DNA from: Dechloromonas hortensis
Lineage (GTDB): Bacteria; Pseudomonadota; Gammaproteobacteria; Burkholderiales; Rhodocyclaceae
Direction: 5' to 3'
Length of the DNA: 64,000 nucleotides
Assembly: GCF_009469765.1 (NCBI RefSeq)
Contig: NZ_SSSQ01000007.1
Location: forward strand, 62,001-126,000
A model generated the notes under the pieces. That model was not told the DNA's origin. It saw only the letters and a program-made list of their open reading frames with translations, and ran no database searches. The number at the start of each line of letters is the position of its first letter. Position 1 is the stretch's first letter. Position numbers and translations under genes: made by a program. Positions 1-9,335 of the stretch are shown one piece after another.

Positions 1-24
1 GAAGGCGCTGTTCACGCGCAGCTC

Positions 25-408
25 CTAGCGGCGCAGCATCACGGTTTCGACAATGAGGATGATGACCGAGACGACGTTGGCGAAGAGGGCGCCGCCTGAC
101 AGCGAAACGACGCTGGAGGTGACATGGGCGGTCATGCCGACGCCGGTGACGTGTTCGGCAATGCCCCAGGTGAGGGCGGCGGCGATCAGTTGCAGGTCGG
201 CGACCAGGCTGGTCGACAGGTGGATGGCGCCGATCTGGGTGCGGTCACCGAACTTGAGGGCAGTGGCGATCAGGCTGACGATCAGCGCGGCGGCCAGTTC
301 GTAAACGTTGTGCAGTTCCGGTCGCTCGATGTCGCCGATGAAGAAGCCGAAATTGAGGGTGGCGGCGAGGACGATGAAAAAACCAAAAATGACCTTTTCC
401 AGATTCAT
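25..408 (-). CDS. Small integral membrane protein, DUF6394-like
   Basis: A 127-residue inner-membrane protein of unknown function. It begins MNLEKVIFGFFIVLA and has about four hydrophobic segments, near residues 5-25, 36-55, 66-85 and 95-122. The N-terminal 'FGFFIGDIERPE' and the central 'LKFGDRTQIGA' stretch match my memory of the DUF6394 family, but no activity is known to me. A GAGAGG Shine-Dalgarno sequence lies a few bases before the ATG. It is the last gene of the yraN-HIRAN-diaA-dolP run, 33 bases after dolP, so it is probably cotranscribed. Confidence 0.75.
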   Translation of the reverse strand: MNLEKVIFGFFIVLAATLNFGFFIGDIERPELHNVYELAAALIVSLIATALKFGDRTQIGAIHLSTSLVADLQLIAAALTWGIAEHVTGVGMTAHVTSSVVSLSGGALFANVVSVIILIVETVMLRR

Positions 409-441
409 GGTCCTCTCCCCCGGTTACATGGTGTTAGCGGC

Positions 442-1107
442 TCAGCGGTTTTCTACCGGCGCCGTTGCCGGCGGCGGCGTCCGCGCCCCGAGCGCCTGGT
501 TGTCGATGCGGCGGATATCGGCGTCGGGCAGCACTTCCATCACATTGACCACCTTGCGCACGCCGTCGGTGGTACGGGCTACGGCGACGGCGACCTTGGC
601 TTCGCGTTCGCTGACGATGCCCATCAGATGGGTGACGGCCTTTTCGGTGACGACCTTGATGTGGTTGGCCGAAATCTGGTTCGAATCGACCAGGCGTGCC
701 TTGACCTTGGAATCGATGTAGGAGTCGGTGCTGCGCGAGCCGAGCGAGGACAGCGGGCCGATCGTCGTTTCGTTATGGACCAGGCGGACGCCTTCGATCT
801 TGCCGACGGCTTCGCCGATCGCCTGTTTCGCCTCTTCGCTCGGCACTTCGCCGGTAATCAGCACGATGTGGTTGTAGGAGGTGAAGTTGAGGTGCGAAAC
901 GTCCTTGTACTGCGCCGGGACGCGCGAGGCGGCCTTCCATTCGGTCGACTCGTCGTCGGTCTGGGTACCGGTCGAGCGGCGGTCGTGGGCGCTCATCACG
1001 CCGACTGCCGCACCGCCGACGATGACGGCCGGGACGCAGCCCTGCAGCATGGGCAGGGCGATGACCAGGGCGGCAGCGCCAAGGCTCAGCTTGAATTTGT
1101 GCATCAT
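442..1107 (-). CDS. dolP: Outer-membrane lipoprotein with two BON domains (DolP/YraP-like)
   Basis: A 221-residue periplasmic lipoprotein. The signal peptide ends in lipobox LQGC, with Cys about residue 24. Two BON (phospholipid-binding) domains follow, roughly residues 50-120 and 125-195. The start is placed at the ATG overlapping the diaA stop (ATGA) with a GGGAG ribosome site; the longer upstream reading frame is diaA antisense-frame noise. E. coli DolP (191 residues) supports outer-membrane integrity and lies directly downstream of diaA, the same order as here. The C-terminal tail after BON2 is rich in Pro and Ala and slightly longer than in E. coli. Confidence 0.85.
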   Translation of the reverse strand: MMHKFKLSLGAAALVIALPMLQGCVPAVIVGGAAVGVMSAHDRRSTGTQTDDESTEWKAASRVPAQYKDVSHLNFTSYNHIVLITGEVPSEEAKQAIGEAVGKIEGVRLVHNETTIGPLSSLGSRSTDSYIDSKVKARLVDSNQISANHIKVVTEKAVTHLMGIVSEREAKVAVAVARTTDGVRKVVNVMEVLPDADIRRIDNQALGARTPPPATAPVENR

Positions 1108-1694
1108 TCGACTCCCAATAAAAGCGCGTCGATGCCATCGCACAGGCAATGGATGACGAGCAGGTGGGTTTCCTGAATTCGCGCCGTCCGGTCGGCCGGC
1201 ACGCAAAGATGAATGTCGTCGTCGAGCAGCATTTCGCCGATCATGCCGCCACCCTTGCCGGTCAGCGCGACGACGCGCATGTCGGCTTCGTGGGCGGCCT
1301 TGATCGCCTCGATGACGTTGGCCGAATTGCCGGAGGTCGAAATGGCCAGCAGTACGTCGCCGGCGTGGCCGAGGCCGCGGACCTGCTTCGAGAAGATCTG
1401 GTTGAACGAGTAATCGTTGCCGACCGCGGTCAGGATCGAGCTGTCGGTGGTCAGCGCGATGGCAGCCAGTTCCTGGCGCTCGGCTTCGAAACGGCCGATC
1501 AGTTCGGCTGCGAAATGCTGCGAATCGCCGGCCGAGCCGCCATTGCCGCAGGCGAGTACCTTGCCGCCGTTGATCAGGCTGTTGGTCAGGGTTTCGATGG
1601 CGGCGGCAATCGGTGCCGCCATCATCTCGACGGCGTTCAGCTTGGTTTGGGCGCTATCTTCGAAATGCTTGGCGACGCGGGCGATCAGATCCAT
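1104..1694 (-). CDS. diaA: SIS-domain protein, DiaA/GmhA family
   Basis: A 196-residue SIS (sugar isomerase) fold protein. The phosphosugar-binding loop '[17 protein letters not shown]' is near residues 49-65 and '[13 protein letters not shown]' near 115-127. The family contains both sedoheptulose-7-phosphate isomerase GmhA (heptose synthesis for LPS) and DiaA, which binds DnaA and times replication initiation. I prefer DiaA because the neighbours (yraN upstream, dolP downstream, rsmI divergent) reproduce the E. coli yraN-diaA-yraP locus and because the '[15 protein letters not shown]' region is DiaA-like. A GmhA role cannot be excluded from sequence alone. Confidence 0.8.
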   Translation of the reverse strand: MDLIARVAKHFEDSAQTKLNAVEMMAAPIAAAIETLTNSLINGGKVLACGNGGSAGDSQHFAAELIGRFEAERQELAAIALTTDSSILTAVGNDYSFNQIFSKQVRGLGHAGDVLLAISTSGNSANVIEAIKAAHEADMRVVALTGKGGGMIGEMLLDDDIHLCVPADRTARIQETHLLVIHCLCDGIDALLLGVE

Positions 1695-1735
1695 ATTTTT
1701 CAGCAGGTTGGGGCCAGTAATTAAAGCATTCTACA

Positions 1736-2113
1736 TCACAGCTCGATGAAGACCTCGAACTCCACCCGGCGCCAGGGATTCGGGTGTTCGGTCAGTCTGG
1801 CGATGCGGGCGACGGGTCGCTCACCCTGGTCCATGGCGGCGGCAACGCTGCGGTTTTCGCTACGCGGGACGTAGCCCAGCTTATGGCCACGCCACTCGAC
1901 ACGGATGGCATGGCGGTCGTGTCGATTGTCCGGTTCGCGGACCAGCGTCAGTGCGTCGCCGACCTGCAGTTGCCGCCAGAATTCGCCGACCGCGTAATAC
2001 TGGCTGCCGGCCAGCGGCGAACTCTGCACCAGCAGGCGCACGCTCTCGGCCTGGGCCGCCGTTAGCCACATACCCAGCCACAGGGCGAGGCTAATCGTCA
2101 GCAGCAAACGCAT
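1736..2113 (-). CDS. Secreted HIRAN-domain protein
   Basis: A 125-residue protein with a clear signal peptide (MRLLLTISLALWLGMW, cleavage after AQA near residue 22) followed by one HIRAN domain over about residues 33-120, with the hallmark 'REPDNRHDRHAIRV' and 'LGYVPR'. HIRAN domains in HLTF/Rad5 bind DNA 3' ends inside cells. Exported stand-alone bacterial versions have no established role. The start overlaps the end of yraN by 23 bases and the stop is 41 bases before diaA, so it sits inside the conserved yraN-diaA operon as an extra gene. Confidence 0.85.
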   Translation of the reverse strand: MRLLLTISLALWLGMWLTAAQAESVRLLVQSSPLAGSQYYAVGEFWRQLQVGDALTLVREPDNRHDRHAIRVEWRGHKLGYVPRSENRSVAAAMDQGERPVARIARLTEHPNPWRRVEFEVFIEL

Positions 2114-2453
2114 CGCGGAGCCATTCCAGTTGGCCGTTGTCGATCAGCACGCAATCGAAACGGCAGTCGCATTCCGGCTTGCCGAGCAGGTAATGGCGGG
2201 CGGCGAGGATGATGCGGCGACGCTTGCCGGCGGTGATGCTGGCGCCGGCCCCGCCGAAATCGCTGCGGCTGCGCTGGCGGACTTCGACGAAGACCAGCAC
2301 CTTGCCGTCGCGGCAGATCAAGTCGATTTCACCGCCGCGCACCCGGAAATTGCGCTCGACGAGGCGTAGACCGCAGCCCTCCAGATGGCGCGCGGCGAGC
2401 GCCTCGGCTTCGCGGCCACGGGCGGTGGTGGTATCGTTGGTCTTTGTCTGCAT
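2091..2453 (-). CDS. yraN: YraN family (UPF0102) endonuclease-like protein
   Basis: A 120-residue protein of the UPF0102 family. It has a restriction-endonuclease-like fold with the conserved 'RGGEIDLICRDG' (Glu and Asp of the PD-(D/E)xK core) and 'FVEVRQRS' near residues 55-62. The cellular substrate of the family is not established. The start at 2453 gives the usual family length; longer upstream readings run into rsmI. It is divergent from rsmI with only 10 bases between the two ATGs and overlaps the HIRAN gene at its 3' end. Confidence 0.88.
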   Translation of the reverse strand: MQTKTNDTTTARGREAEALAARHLEGCGLRLVERNFRVRGGEIDLICRDGKVLVFVEVRQRSRSDFGGAGASITAGKRRRIILAARHYLLGKPECDCRFDCVLIDNGQLEWLRDAFAADD

Positions 2454-2463
2454 ACCCGAAAAA

Positions 2464-3303
2464 ATGACGGAAGAATCCGCTGCATTGTATGTTGTCCCGA
2501 CGCCGCTCGGGAACATGGCCGACCTGACCCGGCGGGCCGAAGAAATCCTGCGCCGTGTCCCCTGGGTCGCCGCCGAAGATACCCGGCACAGCGGTCCGCT
2601 GCTCAAGCAACTCGGCTCGTCGGCGCGGACGCTGCCGGCACACCAGCACAACGAACATGAGGCGGCCGCCCGCATCGTCGAGCGTCTGCGGGCCGGCGAG
2701 GCGGTGGCGCTGATTTCCGATGCCGGCACGCCGGGCATTTCCGATCCCGGCGCCCGGGTTGTCGCCGCCGTGCGCGCCGCCGGCTGCAAGGTGGTGCCCT
2801 TGCCCGGCCCCTGCGCGGCGACGACGGCACTGTCCGGTTCCGGCCTGCTCGACGAACATTTCCTGTTCTACGGTTTTCTGCCGAGCAAGGGCGGCCAGCG
2901 CCGGCAGGTGCTCGAAGGCCTGCGCGAACATCCCTATGCCCTGGTTTTTTACGAGGCACCGCATCGCGTGCTGGAAACGGTGGCCGATCTCGCCACGGTC
3001 TTCGGTGAGCGGACACTGGTCATCGGTCGCGAACTGACCAAGATGTTCGAGTCGATCCACAGTTGTCCGCTCGGTGAGGCGCTCGACTGGCTGAAGGGCG
3101 ATCCGAATCGCCAGCGCGGCGAATTCGTGCTGATGGTGTCCGGGGCGCCGGCCGATGCCGACGATGGCGAAGGCGAGCGCGTCCTGAAGCTGCTGCTGGC
3201 CGACGGCCTGCCGGTCAAGCAGGCCGCCAAGCTGGCGGCGGCGATTAGCGGCGCGGCGAAAAATGCGCTCTACGAGCGGGCGCTGGCGCTGAAAAACGAA
3301 TAA
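2464..3303 (+). CDS. rsmI: 16S rRNA 2'-O-ribose C1402 methyltransferase RsmI
   Basis: A 279-residue tetrapyrrole-methylase-fold enzyme that methylates the 2'-hydroxyl of 16S rRNA C1402 using SAM. Signatures are 'LYVVPTPLGNMADLT' at the N-terminus, 'SDAGTPGISDPG' in the middle and 'PLPGPCAATTAL' after it. Length matches E. coli RsmI (286). The ATG at 2464 is chosen because it directly precedes the conserved YVVPTPLGN start; 85 extra upstream codons would lie antisense to yraN. No strong ribosome site is visible, only GAAAAA. Confidence 0.93.
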   Translation: MTEESAALYVVPTPLGNMADLTRRAEEILRRVPWVAAEDTRHSGPLLKQLGSSARTLPAHQHNEHEAAARIVERLRAGEAVALISDAGTPGISDPGARVVAAVRAAGCKVVPLPGPCAATTALSGSGLLDEHFLFYGFLPSKGGQRRQVLEGLREHPYALVFYEAPHRVLETVADLATVFGERTLVIGRELTKMFESIHSCPLGEALDWLKGDPNRQRGEFVLMVSGAPADADDGEGERVLKLLLADGLPVKQAAKLAAAISGAAKNALYERALALKNE

Positions 3304-3339
3304 TTCAGAGGTCTACCGGGCGAGCGCCAGGCCTGGGAC

Positions 3340-3579
3340 TCACTGGCCTTGTGTTTTGCGCGGTGCTTCGGTGTCGGCAATCGAATGGCCTTCTTCCGAG
3401 GCGGCTTGCAGCAGCCAGCACAGGTCACTGCCTTGCACCGGCATCGGGACCATCTGGTTCCAACTCCAGCGAAAGACCGGGCCGTAGGGCACGTAGCGCG
3501 CCAGCACGTCGCCTTGCGGGCTGACGCCGAAAAAGGGCCAGGGCGATGTGATCGCGGTTTTCAGTTGGGCTTCGGTCAT
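3340..3579 (-). CDS. Hypothetical 79-residue protein
   Basis: I do not recognise this protein. It is 79 residues, soluble and rich in Trp (PWPFFG, RWSWNQ, CWLL), with no signal peptide. A perfect AAGGAGG ribosome-binding site seven bases before the ATG argues that it is real. It is convergent with rsmI and divergent from pyrC. The overlapping plus-strand frame at nearly the same position has no such site. Confidence 0.65.
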   Translation of the reverse strand: MTEAQLKTAITSPWPFFGVSPQGDVLARYVPYGPVFRWSWNQMVPMPVQGSDLCWLLQAASEEGHSIADTEAPRKTQGQ

Positions 3580-3777
3580 GGGTAGCCTCCTTGTTGCGGG
3601 CAGTGTCGAAATTTCAGTCTGCGCGCGAACGGGTTGCCAAGCAATGACCTGGATCAGGTAGCAGGCAGCCTGGGCTGGGTGCCATTTTTTGCCGCTTTGT
3701 CAGGTCGCCGGACGGGCAATCCGCCGAGCTGAATCGGCAGCCTGCTAAAATTGGCGAAATTACCCAGAGAAACAAGC

Positions 3778-4809
3778 ATGCAACTGACCATTACCCGCCC
3801 CGATGACTGGCATCTCCATCTGCGCGATGGCGAAGCGCTGGCCGCTGTTGTCGCGCACACTGCCGCCCAGTTCGGTCGTGCCATCGTCATGCCCAACCTG
3901 AAGCCGCCGGTGACCACCGTCGACCAGGCCGCCGCCTATCGTGACCGCATCGTTGCAGCGCTGCCGGCCGGCGCCTCGTTCGAGCCGCTGATGACGCTTT
4001 ACCTGACCGACAACACGCCGGCCAGCGAGGTAGCCAAGGCGGCCGCCTCCGGTTTCGTCAAGGCGGTCAAGCTCTATCCGGCCGGGGCAACGACCAATTC
4101 CGATGCCGGCCTGACCGATATCGCCAAGGCTTACGACACGCTGGCTGAAATGGAGCGTGTCGGCCTGCCGCTGCTGGTCCATGGCGAAGTGACCGATCCG
4201 GCGGTCGACCTCTTCGATCGCGAAAAAGTCTTCATCGACACCGTGCTGCTGCCGCTGACCCAGCGTTTCCCGAAACTGAAAGTGGTGATGGAGCACATCA
4301 CGACCAAGGATGCGGCGGAATTTGTCGCTGCGGCGCCGTCGACCGTAGGCGCGACCATCACCGCCCACCATCTGCTCTACAACCGCAACGCCATCTTCCT
4401 CGGCGGCGTGCGGCCGCACTGGTATTGCCTGCCGGTGCTGAAGCGCGAGACGCACCGCGAGGCGCTGGTCGCCGCCGCGGTGTCCGGCAATCCGAAGTTC
4501 TTCCTCGGCACCGATTCGGCGCCGCATGCCAAGGGCGCCAAGGAAGCAGCCTGCGGCTGCGCCGGCTGCTACACGGCCTATGCCGCGATCGAACTGTACG
4601 CCGAAGCCTTCGAACAGGCCGGGGCGCTCGACAAGCTGGAGGCCTTCGCCAGCTTCCATGGTCCGGACTGGTACGGCCTGCCGCGCAACAGCGGTACGCT
4701 GACGCTGGTCAAGGAAAACTGGACGGTACCGGCTGATTACCCGTACATCAGCACCGACACCATCGTGCCGCTGCGCGCCGGCGAAACGCTGTCCTGGAAA
4801 ATGCGTTAA
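3778..4809 (+). CDS. pyrC: Dihydroorotase (class II)
   Basis: A 343-residue dihydroorotase, which cyclises N-carbamoyl-aspartate to dihydroorotate in pyrimidine synthesis. Zinc ligands are visible: 'HLHLRDG' near residue 13, the lysine of '[12 protein letters not shown]' near 98 (carboxylated in the family), 'HGEV', 'MEHITT' and 'GTDSAPH'. The ATG at 3778 gives the family start [18 protein letters not shown]; nine extra upstream codons are not conserved. A likely -10 element TAAAAT lies at about 3746-3751. Confidence 0.96.
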   Translation: MQLTITRPDDWHLHLRDGEALAAVVAHTAAQFGRAIVMPNLKPPVTTVDQAAAYRDRIVAALPAGASFEPLMTLYLTDNTPASEVAKAAASGFVKAVKLYPAGATTNSDAGLTDIAKAYDTLAEMERVGLPLLVHGEVTDPAVDLFDREKVFIDTVLLPLTQRFPKLKVVMEHITTKDAAEFVAAAPSTVGATITAHHLLYNRNAIFLGGVRPHWYCLPVLKRETHREALVAAAVSGNPKFFLGTDSAPHAKGAKEAACGCAGCYTAYAAIELYAEAFEQAGALDKLEAFASFHGPDWYGLPRNSGTLTLVKENWTVPADYPYISTDTIVPLRAGETLSWKMR

Positions 4810-4819
4810 GGAAAAAATC

Positions 4820-5260
4820 ATGCGTCTGCGTCACCTGATCCTGCCGCTGCTGGCTGCGCCGCTGCTCACCGCCTGTATCAACGATGGCGCGACGTATGAA
4901 ATCGACAATACCCGCGAGCATGTGCTGTCGCTGATCCGTGAACAGCCGTACTTCTGGGACAGCAAGGTCAATCTCTACCTCGTCGTGTCGCGGATGCCGG
5001 CCTGCCTGCGCCGGCACAACCTGGGTGTCGGTACCGAAAAGACCAAGGTCGAGATCTACCAGGTGCCGTCCGGTGCTTTCATCGTCAAGAGCGGCAAGCG
5101 CATGTTCGCCACCGAAACGCAGACCTGCGAGAGCTTCGCCAAGATGGACGGAGAGCCGGCCGAGGGGATGGGCAAGTTGATGGGCACTTTCCGCGTCAAG
5201 AACGGGGAGCTGGTCTTCGTCAGGGAAGAGAGCGAAGAAGCGAAATCGGCTGACAATTGA
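4820..5260 (+). CDS. Hypothetical lipoprotein
   Basis: A 146-residue predicted lipoprotein: a positively charged start, hydrophobic core and lipobox LTAC with Cys near residue 19. The rest is soluble and rich in charged residues, with two further Cys ('MPACLRR' and 'TQTCESF') that could form a disulfide. I do not recognise a family. It lies 10 bases after pyrC with GGAAAAA as ribosome site, and its TGA overlaps the TTG start of the next gene, so it probably belongs to a pyrC operon. Confidence 0.75.
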   Translation: MRLRHLILPLLAAPLLTACINDGATYEIDNTREHVLSLIREQPYFWDSKVNLYLVVSRMPACLRRHNLGVGTEKTKVEIYQVPSGAFIVKSGKRMFATETQTCESFAKMDGEPAEGMGKLMGTFRVKNGELVFVREESEEAKSADN

Positions 5261-6033
5261 GCCCGCTTTCGCCTTACGCGCTGCCGCTGTTCGATCCGCT
5301 ACGGCCGTGGCTGGAACTGTTGCCAAGCTCTCCTGATGCCGCTGCCGTGGCAGCGCTGGCCAGCGAGCAGCCGATTCTGACCGAGAACGGCCAGCGCATC
5401 CGCTTCGTGCCGCCGCAGCCTGACGGCCTGGCTTATGAATGTCGAATCTGGGAAAGCGGCGAAGTGGAAACCCGGCCGGGCAACTGGCATGACTTCTTCA
5501 ACGCGGTGGTCTGGTTTGCCTTTCCGCGCACCAAGGTGGCGGTCAGTGCGCGCCACGTGCGGGCGATGGCGCCGGCCGGCGAACAGCGCGGCACGGTCCG
5601 CGATGCGCTGACCCATTTCGACGAATGCGGCATCGCTGTGCTCTCCAGTCAGCCTGAATTGCTGGAAATGCTGCGCAATTTCGAGTGGAAGCGGCTGTTC
5701 GTCGAGCATCGTGCCGAAGTCAGGCAAAGCATGCGCTTCCTCGTTTTCGGCCATGCGACCTACGAGGCTTTGCTCAAGCCGTTTCGCGGCCTGACGGCCA
5801 AGGCCATCCTTTACGACATCGACTCAGATGGCTTGCAGCAGTCACCGGCGGCACTGCGTGCGGCGGTCGACGCGCGTCTGGCAGCCGATCTGGCCAGCGG
5901 CCGGTATGCCCGGCCGCGCGATTTTCAGCCCTTGCCTCTGCTGGGCATTCCGGGGGTGGTCCCGGACAGCGAAGATCCGGCGTATTACGACGATACCTAT
6001 CAGTTTCGTCCAGGACGCCGGTCGCGCACCTAG
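5257..6033 (+). CDS. DUF3025 family protein
   Basis: A 258-residue protein matching DUF3025 as I remember it: 'WHDFFNAVVWFAFPRTKVAVSA' region near residues 78-98 and 'FLVFGHATYEALLKPF' near 160-175. No biochemical role is known to me. The only possible start near the 5' end is the TTG at 5257, because an in-frame stop lies at 5251; it overlaps the previous stop as TTGA, which suggests translational coupling. The C-terminus ends in an Arg-rich tail. Confidence 0.82.
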   Translation: MSPLSPYALPLFDPLRPWLELLPSSPDAAAVAALASEQPILTENGQRIRFVPPQPDGLAYECRIWESGEVETRPGNWHDFFNAVVWFAFPRTKVAVSARHVRAMAPAGEQRGTVRDALTHFDECGIAVLSSQPELLEMLRNFEWKRLFVEHRAEVRQSMRFLVFGHATYEALLKPFRGLTAKAILYDIDSDGLQQSPAALRAAVDARLAADLASGRYARPRDFQPLPLLGIPGVVPDSEDPAYYDDTYQFRPGRRSRT

Positions 6034-6042
6034 AAACAGCGT

Positions 6043-6306
6043 TTAGAAACGACGACGACGCGGCGGTGCGGAGGTGCCGGTGCGGGTTTCGATGTGACGG
6101 AAGGTGATGCGGCCCTTGGACAGATCGTAGGGCGAGAGTTCCAGCGTGACCTTGTCGCCGACCAGGATGCGGATGTGGTTCTTCTTCATCTTGCCGGAGG
6201 TGTAGGCGATCAGTTCGTGGCCGTTTTCCAGCGTGACGCGAAAGCGGGTATCGGGGAGGACGTCATTCACGACGCCTTGCATTTCAAGTAGTTCTTCTTT
6301 TGCCAA
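6043..6306 (-). CDS. infA: Translation initiation factor IF-1 (second-type, 87 residues)
   Basis: An S1/OB-fold protein of 87 residues, longer than the usual 72 because of an Arg-rich tail ending RRRRF. Core signatures are '[18 protein letters not shown]', '[14 protein letters not shown]' and 'RITFRH'. The start is TTG at 6306 preceded by AGGAGA at good spacing; the longer ATG reading frame overlaps the transglutaminase gene. Betaproteobacteria commonly carry this longer IF-1 paralogue away from the ribosomal-protein operon, sometimes linked to cold adaptation. It follows the transglutaminase gene by about 30 bases. Confidence 0.9.
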   Translation of the reverse strand: MAKEELLEMQGVVNDVLPDTRFRVTLENGHELIAYTSGKMKKNHIRILVGDKVTLELSPYDLSKGRITFRHIETRTGTSAPPRRRRF

Positions 6307-6337
6307 GGGTAATTCTCCTGTAAATGGAATTCGGGGT

Positions 6338-7216
6338 TCAGGCCTTGTCGACCGTAGCATCGGTCGATAAGGCTTCCGGCCGGTGGCGGGGTGTTTCCCA
6401 CGGACGGCCGGCTTCGGTAAGGGCGCTGACCGAGATCAGCGGTGGCGGTGAAACAACGCCGCCAAAAATGGTGGCGAAGGAGACATCGGCCGCATCGCGC
6501 CCGGTGCCGAGACGGACGAAGCCCATCGGAATGGCGGTGCCCGAAGGGTCGAACAGATACCAGCGCTGGTCGAGATAGACCTCGACATAGGCGTGGAAAT
6601 CGGTCGGCCCGAGCGCCGGGTCGGCGCCGTAGTCGATGCCGGTGGTGAAGCGGGCCGGAATGCTCAGGGCGCGGCAGATGGCGATCATCAAATGCGCGAA
6701 ATCGCGGCAGACGCCGACGCGGTCGGTCAGCGTGTCGAGCGCCGAGGTTGTCGAACTGCTGGTCGCACCGCGGAAGGTGACTTGCCGGCGCACCCAGTTC
6801 TGGATCGCTTCGACCCGGCGGTAGCCCTTGGGCAGATTGCCGAACTCGGTCATCGCCAGCATGGCGAGGCGGTCGGACTGGCAGTAGCGGCTCGGATAGA
6901 TGTAGGTCAGCGCCGATAGCGGCAACTGGGCAACCGGGGTTTCGTTGATCGCGTCTGGGTTGCCGATGTGGTGGTCGATATCGACCGTTGCCTGATAGGT
7001 GACGTGGAGCGGGCCGGGGGCGGCGGTCAGGCGCAGGTAGCGGGCATGGGTGACCGGGTCGGTCTGGATCGTGCTCGGCACCTGCTGGCTGATCTGCAGG
7101 TTTTCGGCAACGATGGACTGGCTGGCGGTCTTCGCGGCGTGGATATTGAAGACGAAATCGGCGCCTGGATAGTTCAGTTCATAATGAAGATCGATTGCGA
7201 ACTGGATGCGAACCAT
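6338..7216 (-). CDS. Transglutaminase-like cysteine protease-fold protein
   Basis: A 292-residue cytoplasmic protein with an N-terminal beta-rich region (residues 1-130, bacterial transglutaminase-like N-terminal type) and a transglutaminase core. The Cys-His-Asp triad is visible as '[12 protein letters not shown]' (Cys near 168), 'DFHAYVEV' and 'LFDPSG'. Such proteins act as peptidases or amidases, with unknown substrates. It is upstream of infA in the same direction. The ATG at 7216 is preceded by a weak purine stretch. Confidence 0.85.
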   Translation of the reverse strand: MVRIQFAIDLHYELNYPGADFVFNIHAAKTASQSIVAENLQISQQVPSTIQTDPVTHARYLRLTAAPGPLHVTYQATVDIDHHIGNPDAINETPVAQLPLSALTYIYPSRYCQSDRLAMLAMTEFGNLPKGYRRVEAIQNWVRRQVTFRGATSSSTTSALDTLTDRVGVCRDFAHLMIAICRALSIPARFTTGIDYGADPALGPTDFHAYVEVYLDQRWYLFDPSGTAIPMGFVRLGTGRDAADVSFATIFGGVVSPPPLISVSALTEAGRPWETPRHRPEALSTDATVDKA

Positions 7217-7508
7217 GAATTCCCTGAGGTAAGGCTACCTGCTGCTCCAGGCAAACCCTGGGCGCGGTCAGGCGACCATTGAAACGGCGTTTGCGACGGG
7301 AAATGATTAGTTCAGCGTGCCGGCAGGCCAGAAACGATGGCGCGGCAGAGGGACAGCATTTACGCGGGGCAGAACGGTGAGGCCGGGTACAGTGACCCAA
7401 GGCTGGGCTGCATCTTACGCCGGACCACCCAGGCTGGCAAGAAAAAATGCCGAAAATGACAGGATATTCAATCCCTTGCCGTTGTTCCGGCAAGGGATTG
7501 TCGGTGTC
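7217..7508. other. Intergenic region between leuA and the transglutaminase gene
   Basis: About 290 bases without a supported gene. It should hold the promoter of the minus-strand transglutaminase gene. The only clear structure is the 13-base-arm inverted repeat listed separately. No tRNA or small gene with a ribosome site was seen. Confidence 0.5.
7469..7500 (-). terminator. Inverted repeat downstream of leuA
   Basis: Two 13-base perfect arms (7469-7481 and 7488-7500) around a six-base loop, eight bases beyond the leuA stop. The stem is strong but there is no T-run on the minus strand after it, so it may be a stability hairpin rather than a classic intrinsic terminator. Confidence 0.55.
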
Positions 7509-9203
7509 TTACGCGGCCTGCTGGCGTTCTTCGCGCATCTGCCCGGCGCCGAGGCGATTGACGCCGCTGAGCAAGGCCTTGATCGAGGCGGTGACGATGT
7601 TGCTGTCGACGCCGACGCCGTAGCATTCACCGCTCCGGCGGCCGGCGATTTCCATGAAGGCACAGGCCCTGGCGTTACCGTCCTCGCCCATCGGCACCAT
7701 CGAGCGCTCTTCGTAGCTGCGCACCTGGATCTGGATGCCGGCACTCTGCAGGGCGTGTACCGCGGCGTTGATCGGGCCATTGCCTTCGCCGGTGAGAATG
7801 TGCGGCGTGCCGTCGATCTCGATGTTCAGGCGGATGCCCTGGGCGCTGCCGTGTTCGTAGAGATGGTGCTCGCGGTAACGGACCGGCGTTTCGGTATCGA
7901 GGTAGGTCTGGGCGAACAGGTTCCAGATGTCGTCGGCGCTGACTTCACCACCGTGGGTGTCGGTGTGCTGCTGGACGACGCCGGAGAATTCGACCTGGAG
8001 GCGGCGCGGCATGACGACGCCGTGCTCGGTTTCCATCAGGTAGGCGATGCCGCCCTTGCCCGACTGGCTGTTGACGCGGATCACCGAGTCGTAACTGCGG
8101 CCGACGTCGGCCGGGTCAATCGGGAGATAGGGCACCGACCATTGCTCATCCGCCTTTTGAGCGGCAAACCCCTTCTTGATGGCGTCCTGGTGGGAGCCGG
8201 AGAAGGCCGTGAAAACGAGATCCCCAACGTATGGGTGGCGCGGGTGGATCGGGAGCTGGGTACAGTGTTCGAAAGTGCGGGCGACGGCGTTGATGTCGGA
8301 GAAGTCGAGCTGCGGATCGACGCCTTGCGTGTGCATGTTGAGGGCGAGGGTGACGAGATCGACATTGCCGGTCCGTTCGCCATTGCCGAAAAGGCAACCT
8401 TCGACGCGGTCGGCGCCGGCCATCAGGCCGAGTTCGGCGGCAGCGACGGCGGTGCCGCGGTCGTTGTGCGGGTGGAGGCTGATGATGACACTGTCGCGGC
8501 GGGCGAGGTGGCGGTGCATCCACTCGATCTGGTCGGCGTAGATGTTCGGCGTCGCGATCTCGACCGTGGTCGGGAGATTGAGGATGACCTTGCGCTCCGG
8601 CGTCGCACCCCAGGCAGCGGTGACGGCGTCGCAGACTTCGAGGGCGAAATCGAGTTCGGTGGCGGTAAAGAGTTCCGGGCTGTATTCGAGGGTGATCTTC
8701 GTTTCCGGTATTTCCTCGGCGAGCGTGCGGATGAGGCGGACGGCATCGACCGCCATGGCGACGACTTCCGCCTTGCTCATGCCGAAGACGTTGTCGCGGA
8801 AAGTCTTGCAGGTGGCGTTATAGACGTGGACGATGGCCTGCTTGGCACCCTTGAGCGATTCGAACGTACGGCGGATGAGGTGTTCGCGGGCCTGGGTGAG
8901 GACTTCGATGGTGACATCGTCGGGAATGTGGCCACCCTCGATGAGGCCGCGCACGAAACCGAATTCGGTTTCCGAGGCGGACGGGAAGGCGATTTCGATT
9001 TCCTTGAAGCCGATGGCGCAGAGCGTCTTGAACATGCGCATCTTCTTTTCGCCATTCATCGGCTCGAAAAGCGCCTGGTTGCCGTCACGGAGGTCGGTAC
9101 TCATCCAGATCGGCGCTTTGTCGATGACGTGGTTCGGCCATTGGCGGTCGGCAAGCTGGACCGGCGGAAAGGCTGAGTATTTGGCGGCGGATTTCTTGTT
9201 CAT
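7509..9203 (-). CDS. leuA: 2-isopropylmalate synthase
   Basis: A 564-residue leucine-pathway enzyme condensing acetyl-CoA with 2-oxoisovalerate. It has the HMGL-like TIM barrel ('[11 protein letters not shown]' near 35-45, metal-binding 'HPHNDRG' and 'GNGERTGN') and a C-terminal LeuA allosteric domain that gives leucine feedback. The length is that of the longer LeuA form (about 560). The start at 9203 has GGAG upstream; the 11 residues before it are not conserved. It is divergent from an Lrp-type regulator. Confidence 0.95.
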   Translation of the reverse strand: MNKKSAAKYSAFPPVQLADRQWPNHVIDKAPIWMSTDLRDGNQALFEPMNGEKKMRMFKTLCAIGFKEIEIAFPSASETEFGFVRGLIEGGHIPDDVTIEVLTQAREHLIRRTFESLKGAKQAIVHVYNATCKTFRDNVFGMSKAEVVAMAVDAVRLIRTLAEEIPETKITLEYSPELFTATELDFALEVCDAVTAAWGATPERKVILNLPTTVEIATPNIYADQIEWMHRHLARRDSVIISLHPHNDRGTAVAAAELGLMAGADRVEGCLFGNGERTGNVDLVTLALNMHTQGVDPQLDFSDINAVARTFEHCTQLPIHPRHPYVGDLVFTAFSGSHQDAIKKGFAAQKADEQWSVPYLPIDPADVGRSYDSVIRVNSQSGKGGIAYLMETEHGVVMPRRLQVEFSGVVQQHTDTHGGEVSADDIWNLFAQTYLDTETPVRYREHHLYEHGSAQGIRLNIEIDGTPHILTGEGNGPINAAVHALQSAGIQIQVRSYEERSMVPMGEDGNARACAFMEIAGRRSGECYGVGVDSNIVTASIKALLSGVNRLGAGQMREERQQAA

Positions 9204-9335
9204 GGTGCTGCTCCGGCAATCAATTTCGATGGGCAAATATTATGTGAATTTAGGTGGCAGGTGCTTGCGTATTGGGCTATCAAAAAGCACGAATTTGGCA
9301 GAAAATTGCGTTAATAAAATAATTTGAGCAAGCAT
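9204..9335. promoter_or_regulatory. Divergent leuA/lrp regulatory region
   Basis: 132 bases between the two divergent starts. The half nearer the regulator gene (about 9285-9325) is much richer in A and T than the surrounding genes, with AAAATTGCG and TTAATAAAATAATTT tracts. This fits Lrp/AsnC binding and autoregulation, but no single operator can be defined by eye. Confidence 0.5.

Noticed and set aside
7317..9176. 619-codon plus-strand open frame
   Set aside because: Antisense to leuA, which has all its family motifs.
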